Shown here one piece after another: positions 1 to 5,158 of a DNA stretch of 7,277 nt. Source of the DNA: CAZDSS01 sp964508185 (GTDB lineage Bacteria > Pseudomonadota > Alphaproteobacteria > Sphingomonadales > Govanellaceae); the NCBI GenBank assembly GCA_964508185.1, contig CAZDSS010000118.1, forward strand, positions 1 to 7,277, read 5' to 3'. Every line of letters starts with the position of its first letter. Position 1 is the first letter of the stretch. The notes below the pieces were generated by a model that was not told the DNA's origin, searched no databases, and saw only the letters and a program-made list of their open reading frames with translations. The translations under genes and the position numbers were made by a program.

Positions 1-15
1 GATATCGAGGAACTA
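1..15 (-). other. Nonsense codon (TAG) inside the TonB-dependent receptor frame, with homologous frame continuing beyond it
   Basis: Reading the minus strand, the receptor ends R-W-V-G-G-A then TAG (positions 13-15), and the same frame continues F-L-D-I to the window edge. Receptors of this family typically read W-V-x-G-x-Y-[FY]-L-D here, as a barrel strand. TAG would become TAC (Tyr) with one change at position 13 (plus-strand C to G). The simplest reading is a point nonsense mutation or a base-call error in a full-length gene running off the window, not a natural C-terminus. Only four codons are visible past the stop, so this is suggestive but not proven. Confidence 0.65.
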
Positions 16-1179
16 GGCGCCGCCCACCCAGCGGTATCTGTCGCCGGAAACGAAGGCGCGCAGTTCCTGCGAGAATTGCTCCACCTCGGGCTTCGTATAG
101 AACTCGAAATAGGCCGCGGGCGAGGCGTCCGAATCCTCCTTGTAGGATTTTTCCAGCTCCGTGTAGCTGGTCACCGAGGTGATGGTCAGGTTGTCGCGGG
201 CCCATTCGATATTGGCGGTGGTGCCCCAGGTATCGATGTCGTTATAGCCGGTGAAGTCATAGTCCCCGGCATGGGAATCGCCGTCCGTGTCCTTGTAGCC
301 GCGCGGGTCGCACCCGGCGCAGCTGCCATAAAGGTCCACATTGTCGGGCAGGAATTCGCCGAGCCCGTCGGCATTCACGAAGGACGCGCGATGCTGGTAG
401 GGCCGCGGCTTCTGGCTCGATGTCGCGCCGTGCAGGCTGAGATTGATGCGCAGATCCTCGTTGGGCGTGAGCCGGAACTGGGCGCGGCCCGCATAGTCCT
501 CGGCATTCCCGGCGTCGGGGCCGATGCGGTTCTCGACCACGCTGTCATGGCGGTTCATGGCGCCCGATACGCGCACCGCGAGCTTTTCGCCGAGCGGTGC
601 CCCCACCGCGCCCTCGAGCTGGACCTGGTTGAAGGATCCATAGGTCGCCTTGGCGAAGGCGCTGTATTCGCCGTCGGGCTTGCGGGTGACGAAATGGACG
701 AGGCCGCCCGTGGCGTTGCGGCCGAACAAGGTGCCCTGCGGCCCGCGCAGCACCTCCACTCGCTCCATGTCGAAGAGGAGGAAGCTGCCCGCCGACATCT
801 GGCTCACATAGGCTTCGTCGATATAGGTGGCGACGGGGCTTTCCTGGTGATCGGTGAAGTCGTTCTGGGTCACCCCGCGGATGGTGAAGAAATTGGACGA
901 TCCGCCATTGGGCGAGACCACCTGGACGCCGGGGGACAGATTGACGATGTCCGTCGACTGGGTGAAGCCCAGCTTCTGCATCTGGTCGCCGGTGAAGGCG
1001 GTGACCGCGACGCCCACGTCCTGCAGGTTCTGTTCGCGCTTCTGGGCGGTGACGACGATCTCGTCGAACAACTGGGCCTGGGCCCCGGTCGCCAGCGTGG
1101 CCGCGGCCAGGACGACGCAGGATGCGGCCATGAAGCGTGCGGGTCGCCCGTTCTGGCGCGGATTCTCGAAATCAGACAT
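13..1179 (-). CDS. TonB-dependent outer-membrane receptor, N-terminal 388 residues, cut short by an in-frame TAG
   Basis: This is an outer-membrane active transporter that takes up a ligand using TonB/ExbBD energy; the ligand is unknown. Residues 1-35 form a signal peptide with a hydrophobic core and an AQA|Q cleavage site. A TonB-box-like EIVVTAQKREQNLQDV stretch follows at about 40-55. The plug domain spans about 50-166 and contains the hallmark ERVEVLRGPQGTLFGRNATG at about 139-158. Beta-barrel sequence begins near residue 170. Residues 287-308 hold a CxxC pair and an Asp-rich DTDGD...GDYD loop. The start is supported by a strong GGGGAGG Shine-Dalgarno at 1186-1192, 6 nt before ATG. Family members are usually 700-900 residues, so this product lacks most of the barrel and could not work as a receptor if the TAG is real. 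It lies 67 bp downstream of the SDR gene on the same strand, probably in one transcript. The family is certain; the functional state is not. Confidence 0.9.
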   Translation of the reverse strand: MSDFENPRQNGRPARFMAASCVVLAAATLATGAQAQLFDEIVVTAQKREQNLQDVGVAVTAFTGDQMQKLGFTQSTDIVNLSPGVQVVSPNGGSSNFFTIRGVTQNDFTDHQESPVATYIDEAYVSQMSAGSFLLFDMERVEVLRGPQGTLFGRNATGGLVHFVTRKPDGEYSAFAKATYGSFNQVQLEGAVGAPLGEKLAVRVSGAMNRHDSVVENRIGPDAGNAEDYAGRAQFRLTPNEDLRINLSLHGATSSQKPRPYQHRASFVNADGLGEFLPDNVDLYGSCAGCDPRGYKDTDGDSHAGDYDFTGYNDIDTWGTTANIEWARDNLTITSVTSYTELEKSYKEDSDASPAAYFEFYTKPEVEQFSQELRAFVSGDRYRWVGGA

Positions 1180-1185
1180 AGCTTA

Positions 1186-1192
1186 CCTCCCC
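1186..1192 (-). promoter_or_regulatory. Strong Shine-Dalgarno of the TonB-dependent receptor
   Basis: The minus strand reads GGGGAGG, followed by TAAGCT and the ATG at 1177-1179. The purine run and 6-nt spacing are close to ideal and fix the receptor start. The 67-bp gap to the SDR gene also contains a weak hairpin, CTCCG (1223-1227) against CGGAG (1233-1237). It has no T-run and so no clear terminator character. Confidence 0.7.
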
Positions 1193-1246
1193 TGTACTAT
1201 GTTGGTGTCGAATCTCATGGAACTCCGGGTCGCGGAGGGCGGGCTT

Positions 1247-1999
1247 CTATAATTTTGCGGATAGCCCTCCGTCGACGATCAGGTCGGTGCCGGTGATATA
1301 GGCGGCCTCGTCGGAGAGCAGGAAGAGGCAGGCATTGGCCATGTCCTCCGGCTTTCCGATCCGTTGCAGGGGGATATGGGCGGCGATCGCCTCCTGTATT
1401 TCTGTGTCGCCGTCCCAACGCGCCTGCATTGGGGTGAGGGCCACGCCCGGGAATATGGTATTGGAGCGGATGCCGTCGCCCGCGAACTGGATCGCCGCCG
1501 AGCGCGACAGGGCGGCCACACCCGCCTTGGACGTGCTGTAGGCATCCTGCGGCGCGGGATCGCCCCGCAGGCATTGCACCGTGGAGAAATGCACCATGGC
1601 GCCGCCCCCGGCCCTGCGCATCAGGGGCACCGCGTGACGGATGGTGAAGGCCATGGCCTTCAGGTTAATGGCGAAGACCTGGTCCCAGACGTCGAAATCC
1701 ATGTCGAGCACCGACCGGTCGCGATCGAACCACAGCACGCCCGCCACATTGACCAGATAATCGAGGCGGCCGAACCGGCTTTCAGCCTCGGCAACGGCGC
1801 CCTGGACCTGTCCTTCGTCGGATATATCGGCGGTGACATAGCGGTAGCGGCCGGCATGGGCCCGAAGCGCTTCGGGTTCGGACTTGATATCCACCAGGAC
1901 CGCGCGGCCGCCCTGATCCATGAAGCCCAGCGCAACGGCCAGCCCCATGCCACCTCCGGCTCCCGTTATGAACGCAACCTTGCCGGTAAATCTGCCCAT
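1247..1999 (-). CDS. Short-chain dehydrogenase/reductase (classical SDR, NAD-type)
   Basis: This is a cytoplasmic NAD(P)-dependent oxidoreductase of 250 residues, the normal length for classical SDRs. The Rossmann cofactor motif TGAGGGMG is at residues 12-19. Asp37, at the end of the second beta strand (VLVDIK), favours NAD(H) over NADP(H). The structural motif reads NVAG (84-87) instead of the common NNAG. The catalytic tetrad is complete: Asn112 (INLKA), Ser139 (HFSTV), Tyr154 and Lys158 (YSTSK). The C-terminus shows the usual PGVALTPM and YITGTDLIVDGG segments. The start ATG at 1997-1999 has a GAGGGA Shine-Dalgarno just upstream (2002-2007 on the plus strand) and places the Rossmann motif at the expected distance. 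It is first in a minus-strand unit with the TonB-dependent receptor and divergent from the GMC oxidoreductase. A role in oxidising a hydroxyl or reducing a carbonyl of an imported substrate is inferred; the substrate is unknown. Confidence 0.93.
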   Translation of the reverse strand: MGRFTGKVAFITGAGGGMGLAVALGFMDQGGRAVLVDIKSEPEALRAHAGRYRYVTADISDEGQVQGAVAEAESRFGRLDYLVNVAGVLWFDRDRSVLDMDFDVWDQVFAINLKAMAFTIRHAVPLMRRAGGGAMVHFSTVQCLRGDPAPQDAYSTSKAGVAALSRSAAIQFAGDGIRSNTIFPGVALTPMQARWDGDTEIQEAIAAHIPLQRIGKPEDMANACLFLLSDEAAYITGTDLIVDGGLSAKL

Positions 2000-2025
2000 G
2001 GTCCCTCATTCCCCGTTTGATCTTG

Positions 2026-2044
2026 TTGTGATATCTATTCACAA
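2026..2044. promoter_or_regulatory. Perfect inverted repeat TTGTGA-N7-TCACAA, candidate operator
   Basis: TTGTGA at 2026-2031 and TCACAA at 2039-2044 are exact reverse complements with a 7-bp spacer. They lie in the AT-rich gap between divergently transcribed genes. The dyad overlaps the candidate -10 region of the SDR-receptor unit, where a bound repressor would block initiation. The half-sites resemble CRP/FNR-type TGTGA...TCACA, but the spacer is 7 instead of the 6 of the enteric CRP site, so the binding family is not identified. A 6-bp dyad can occur by chance in a region this size. Confidence 0.4.
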
Positions 2045-2061
2045 ATTTTACTATTGGTCAA
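2032..2061 (-). promoter_or_regulatory. Candidate sigma-70-type promoter for the SDR-receptor unit
   Basis: The minus strand has TTGACC (positions 2056-2061; five of six to the -35 consensus), preceded by a run of seven A (2063-2069) resembling an UP element. A weak -10, TAGATA (2032-2037), lies 18 bp further on. Transcription from it would begin about 25 bp upstream of the SDR start. The -35 match is good and the -10 match is poor, so it may need an activator or be misassigned. Confidence 0.35.
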
Positions 2062-2082
2062 ATTTTTTTCTCGTCTTACACT
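2054..2082 (+). promoter_or_regulatory. Candidate promoter for the GMC oxidoreductase-amidotransferase unit
   Basis: TTGGTC (2054-2059) and TACACT (2077-2082; four of six to TATAAT) are separated by 17 bp. The -35 overlaps that of the opposite-strand promoter face to face, so the two units would share regulatory DNA. The predicted transcript start near 2089 gives a leader of about 70 nt. The -35 is weak. Confidence 0.3.
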
Positions 2083-2091
2083 GCGATTTAA

Positions 2092-2156
2092 ATGGGGCCG
2101 GGTTCGGCGGGCATCCTGTGTCGGGCCGTTCCTGAATGAAGAAGCTGGCATAATAA
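2092..2156 (+). other. Two possible mini-ORFs in the GMC leader
   Basis: ATG at 2092 opens a 15-codon frame (MGPGSAGILCRAVPE) that ends at TGA 2137-2139. This TGA overlaps an ATG at 2136 in an ATGA junction. The second frame reads MKKLA and ends in tandem TAA TAA (2151-2156), one base before the GMC ATG at 2158. Neither has a clear Shine-Dalgarno, and the GMC start itself has only a weak one, so translational coupling is conceivable. The TGA at 2137 is in frame with GMC and rules out an upstream GMC start. Coding of these peptides is speculative. Confidence 0.15.
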
Positions 2157-2157
2157 G

Positions 2158-3717
2158 ATGTTGTGGGATTTCATAATCATCGGGGGCGGTTCCGCGGGCT
2201 GCGTGCTGGCGGACCGGTTGAGCGCGGATCCCGCCCGCAAAGTCCTGCTTCTTGAGGCGGGCGGCAGCGGATCCTCGCCCTTCGTGCGGGTGCCCAATGG
2301 CATATTTTTCCTGAAAGGAAAACCAAGCCATCACTGGCTGGTGGAGACCGCGCCGGATCCCACGCGCGCGGGACGCCGGGAGACACTCACCTGCGGCAAG
2401 GGGCTGGGCGGCGGCAGCGCGGTCAACGGCATGGTCTATGTGCGTGGCCTGGCGGCGGATTACGCCCATTGGGAGGAGCGCGCCGGCCCCCTCTGGAGCC
2501 TTGCGGCGGTGACGGCCGCCTTTGATCGGGCCGAATCGGTCATCGGCCCCGCCATCCCCGAAGACATGCATCCCCTGGCCGCGGCCTTTCTGGAAAGCGC
2601 CGTGGCGTCCGGCCTGCCGCGGCTCGCCACCACCAGCATTCCGGAGGATCCCGGGGTAATGGCCTGTCCCAGCTCGGCGGCGCGGGGGCTGCGGCGCAGC
2701 ACCGCCGCCACCTATCTGAAACGGGCGCGGCGGCGGCCCAATCTCACCGTGATCACCGGGGCGGAAGCGGAACGGCTCATCGCGGACGGCAGGCGCATCC
2801 GCGCCGTTGGCTACAGGAAAGGCGGCCGCCGCCGGATCGCCGAAGCGCGGCAGGAGGTGATCCTGAGCTGCGGCAGCATCAACACGCCGAAGATTTTAAT
2901 GCTCTCCGGCATCGGGCCAGCGGATCATCTGCAAAGTCACGGGATCAAGGTCCTGCATCACAGCCCCGGGGTCGGCCTCGGCCTGCAGGACCATCCCTGC
3001 ATCTGGGTCAGCGCGGAGACCAGCGTTCCAAGCTGGAACGACGTTTTCACCCCCTGGGGCATGGCGGGGGCCGGGCTCGAATGGCTGCTGCGCCGCCGCG
3101 GGCCCGCCGCCTCGGCCATGTGCCAGGTGACCGCCTACGGCAGTTCGGGCCGGGAGGTCGAGGATCGCACTCCCGATTTCCAGATCAACATGACGCCCAC
3201 GGGCTACAAGGTCCTGGACCATGGGGTGGAGTTCCTGCCCGGATCCTCCATGACGGCGGCGGTGAGCCTCTGCCGGCCGCAAGGTCGCGGCCATGTGCGG
3301 TTGCGTTCGGCGGATCCCGGACAGCCGCCGGAGGTTGTCTACAACCTGCTGGACTCCCCCGACGAGGTCGCCCGTCTCACGGCCGCCTGCCGCATGGTGC
3401 GGGAGATCTACGGAACGGACCCGCTGAAACGCTTGATCAAGGGGGAGGCCTTTCCGGGCCCCGCGGTTGAAAGCGACGCCGATTGGGCCGACTATATCCG
3501 CCGCCACAGCGTCAATATGTGCCACCCGGTGGGGAGCTGCGCCATGGGCCTCGATCCCGCATCGGTGGTGGACGAGCGCTTGCGGCTCCGCGGCCTTGGC
3601 GGCATCCGCCTGGTCGATGCCTCGGTGATGCCCAGGATCACCAGCGGCAACACCAATGCGCCGAGCATCATGATCGCGGAACGCGCCGCCGAACTGATCC
3701 TGGAGGAATATGCGTGA
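2158..3717 (+). CDS. GMC-family FAD-dependent alcohol dehydrogenase/oxidase (choline-dehydrogenase-like)
   Basis: This flavoprotein oxidises a primary or secondary alcohol to a carbonyl; electrons pass through FAD to oxygen or a respiratory acceptor. Its 519 residues match the family's usual length. The FAD Rossmann motif GGGSAG (9-14) starts right after the N-terminus, with Glu33 (LLLEAGG) as the ribose-binding acid. GMC signature 1 (GKGLGGGSAVNGMVYVRG) is at 80-97 and signature 2 (GSINTPKILMLSGIG) at 239-253. The C-terminal catalytic pair is His456 (MCHPVGSCAMG) and Asn500 (GNTNAPSIM). No signal peptide is present, so it is cytoplasmic or peripherally membrane-bound. ATG 2158 is the first in-frame start after the stop at 2137, and its ribosome-binding site is weak. 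It is divergent from the SDR-receptor unit and lies 25 bp upstream of the amidotransferase gene, probably in one operon. Polyethylene-glycol, choline and other alcohol dehydrogenases share this architecture, so the substrate cannot be named. Confidence 0.93.
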   Translation: MLWDFIIIGGGSAGCVLADRLSADPARKVLLLEAGGSGSSPFVRVPNGIFFLKGKPSHHWLVETAPDPTRAGRRETLTCGKGLGGGSAVNGMVYVRGLAADYAHWEERAGPLWSLAAVTAAFDRAESVIGPAIPEDMHPLAAAFLESAVASGLPRLATTSIPEDPGVMACPSSAARGLRRSTAATYLKRARRRPNLTVITGAEAERLIADGRRIRAVGYRKGGRRRIAEARQEVILSCGSINTPKILMLSGIGPADHLQSHGIKVLHHSPGVGLGLQDHPCIWVSAETSVPSWNDVFTPWGMAGAGLEWLLRRRGPAASAMCQVTAYGSSGREVEDRTPDFQINMTPTGYKVLDHGVEFLPGSSMTAAVSLCRPQGRGHVRLRSADPGQPPEVVYNLLDSPDEVARLTAACRMVREIYGTDPLKRLIKGEAFPGPAVESDADWADYIRRHSVNMCHPVGSCAMGLDPASVVDERLRLRGLGGIRLVDASVMPRITSGNTNAPSIMIAERAAELILEEYA

Positions 3718-3730
3718 CGGGAACCAGAAA

Positions 3731-3735
3731 GGGAG
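3731..3735 (+). promoter_or_regulatory. Shine-Dalgarno that fixes the amidotransferase start
   Basis: GGGAG is followed by a 7-nt spacer and ATG 3743. The alternative in-frame ATG at 3710 lies upstream of the GMC stop codon and has no comparable purine-rich site. Confidence 0.55.
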
Positions 3736-3742
3736 CCAAGCG

Positions 3743-4522
3743 ATGACCACGAAACCGGTTCTGATCCTGCAGACGGGCAGCATTGCCGGGCGTCTGCCCC
3801 CTTCCTTGGCGGATGCCCCCGACCTTGACGGCGCTTTTGTCGAGGCGGGCGCCTTCGGCCCGGGCGAGACGGTGACGGCGCGCGTGTTCGAGGGGGAGGA
3901 GCCGCCCGCGCCCGAACGCCTGTCCGCCGTCCTGATCACCGGCTCACCCCATATGGTGACCGACCAGGCCGACTGGATGAAAAACACGGCGCACTGGCTG
4001 CGCCAAGCGGCGGAGCGGGACCTGCCCATCCTCGGCGTCTGTTTCGGGCATCAGCTCCTCGCCCATGCTTTCGGGGGCAGGGTGGGCGTCAACCCCAACG
4101 GGCCGGAGCTTGGCAGCACCAATCTTCGCCTCACCGGGGACGGCCGCACCGACCCGTTGCTCGGCGGCCTGCCCGGGGATTTCATCATGCAGATGCATCA
4201 CTATGAATCGGTGCTGGAGCCGCCGAAGGACGCCACCATCCTGGCCGAGAACGGACATGACCCGCTCCAGGCGCTGCATTACGGCGGCCGTGTCTGGAGC
4301 GTCCAGTTCCATCCCGAGATCAGCGCCGCTCTGATGCGCGGCCTGTTGCAGGCCGAACGGGAGAAGCTGGAGGATCGCGGGATCGACGCGGATGCGGTCA
4401 TCCGTAATGTGGATGAAACGCCCTGGGGCCCCGCCCTGCTGCGCCGCTTCCGGGACATGGCCCTGGGGCTTCAGGCTTCCGGTTCTACAAGGGAGCGGAA
4501 CATGACCAGGGCATCCACATAG
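3743..4522 (+). CDS. Stand-alone class I (triad-type) glutamine amidotransferase domain protein
   Basis: This is a 259-residue protein of the GuaA-N-terminal-like glutaminase fold (COG0518 style). The nucleophile elbow LGVCFGHQLL carries Cys100, and the triad is completed by His190 and Glu192 in VQFHPEIS. An oxyanion-type segment LITGSPHMV lies near residue 65. All catalytic residues are intact, so hydrolysis of glutamine or a gamma-glutamyl/amide compound is plausible. There is no fused synthetase domain, so it is not GMP synthase itself. I chose ATG 3743 because GGGAG at 3731-3735 sits 7 nt upstream. An ATG at 3710 would lie inside the GMC gene and add eleven non-conserved residues. The 25-bp gap after GMC implies co-transcription. 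The last 17 residues or so (ending NMTRAST) run across the 3' end of the GNAT gene on the other strand and look like non-conserved read-through. The physiological substrate is unknown. Confidence 0.85.
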   Translation: MTTKPVLILQTGSIAGRLPPSLADAPDLDGAFVEAGAFGPGETVTARVFEGEEPPAPERLSAVLITGSPHMVTDQADWMKNTAHWLRQAAERDLPILGVCFGHQLLAHAFGGRVGVNPNGPELGSTNLRLTGDGRTDPLLGGLPGDFIMQMHHYESVLEPPKDATILAENGHDPLQALHYGGRVWSVQFHPEISAALMRGLLQAEREKLEDRGIDADAVIRNVDETPWGPALLRRFRDMALGLQASGSTRERNMTRAST

Positions 4523-4968
4523 CCGAGCGTTGGGTGATCGAAGGCCCCCGGGAGGCGGCCGACGATCTCGAAACCCAGGGATTGCCAGAGCGCCACGGCG
4601 CGGCTGTTGGTGCTGACCACGAAATTGAACTGCATGCCGCGAAAGCCGCGTGTGCGTGCGTGATCCAGGGAATGTTTGCACATGGCGCGCGCGACCCCGC
4701 GGCCGGTGGCGGTAATGTGGGTCATATAGCCGCAGTTGCAGATATGGCTTCCGCCCCCGGCCTGGTTTGGGCGGATGTAATAGGTGCCGATGATCTCGCC
4801 GTTTTCCTCGGCGACGAATGTCTCCCGGTCCTTGCCGAGCCAATAGGCAAGGGCATCCGCTTCGCTCATCTGGCGGTCCAGCGCATAGGTCTCCCCGGCG
4901 CGGATCGTCGGGCCGATGATGCGCCAGATGGCGGGGGCGTCGGTGGTTTGGGCAAGGCGGATTAGCAT
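4471..4968 (-). CDS. GNAT-family N-acetyltransferase
   Basis: This is a cytoplasmic acetyl-CoA-dependent acetyltransferase of 165 residues, typical for a single GNAT domain. The N-terminal strand and helix read LIRLAQTTDAPAIWRII. The acetyl-CoA pyrophosphate loop is ATGRGVARAM (motif A), following a CGYMTHI strand. Motif B reads VVSTNSRAVALWQSLGF, with the family's N-x-x-A-x-x-x-[WY]-x-x-x-G-F pattern. It ends with LGYVDALVMFRSL. I chose ATG 4966-4968 because it starts directly at the first GNAT strand. A longer frame from GTG 5032-5034 adds 22 residues with no GNAT character, and neither start has a strong Shine-Dalgarno. Its 3' end overlaps the amidotransferase gene tail-to-tail by 52 bp. 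It is divergent from the DUF4139 gene. The acceptor substrate is unknown. Confidence 0.88.
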   Translation of the reverse strand: MLIRLAQTTDAPAIWRIIGPTIRAGETYALDRQMSEADALAYWLGKDRETFVAEENGEIIGTYYIRPNQAGGGSHICNCGYMTHITATGRGVARAMCKHSLDHARTRGFRGMQFNFVVSTNSRAVALWQSLGFEIVGRLPGAFDHPTLGYVDALVMFRSLVEPEA

Positions 4969-5158
4969 GAGGTTGGATCCCGGATGACGGCTGAACTCCG
5001 CGATTTGTACCCCATCACAATGGTTTGCCGCCACAGGACGGCCGGAGTTGCGGCTTCAGATTGACATATTTTTCCATTTATGCTGCGCCGGACGATCCTC
5101 GTGAAGGTCGCAATAATCCCAGCCCCTTGAGCGGGGCAGGCCATTAGGATAACGACTT
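4969..5158. promoter_or_regulatory. Divergent intergenic region between the GNAT and DUF4139 genes
   Basis: These 190 bp must contain promoters for both flanking genes. A perfect -35 hexamer TTGACA stands at 5061-5066 on the plus strand in a local AT-rich patch, but no good -10 follows at 16-18 bp. TTTATG and TATGCT are too close. A 5-bp hairpin, GCCCC (5122-5126) against GGGGC (5133-5137), would form in the DUF4139 leader about 20 nt before the start codon. The Shine-Dalgarno AGGA at 5146-5149 precedes ATG 5159. No further motif is convincing. Confidence 0.4.

Noticed and set aside
76..1296. 406-codon open frame on the plus strand opposite the receptor and SDR end
   Set aside because: It is antisense to clear receptor coding sequence. 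Its translation is His/Gly/Arg/Ala-rich with no domain signature, a usual by-product of high-GC genes.
2896..4029. 377-codon open frame on the minus strand opposite the GMC and amidotransferase genes
   Set aside because: It crosses two well-supported plus-strand genes and shows no domain or start signal.
5004..5025. Second copy of a TTGT...ACAA dyad upstream of the GNAT gene (minus strand)
   Set aside because: Spacing differs from the 2026-2044 dyad (8 against 11 bases between TTGT and ACAA) and the match is only 4 bp per arm, consistent with chance.
4969..5034. 22-residue N-terminal extension of the GNAT from a GTG start
   Set aside because: There is no Shine-Dalgarno before the GTG, and the extension has no GNAT character. 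The domain begins at ATG 4966-4968.
5061..5090. Consensus TTGACA as a complete promoter for the DUF4139 gene
   Set aside because: No acceptable -10 hexamer stands 16-18 bp downstream, so only the hexamer is recorded within the intergenic entry.
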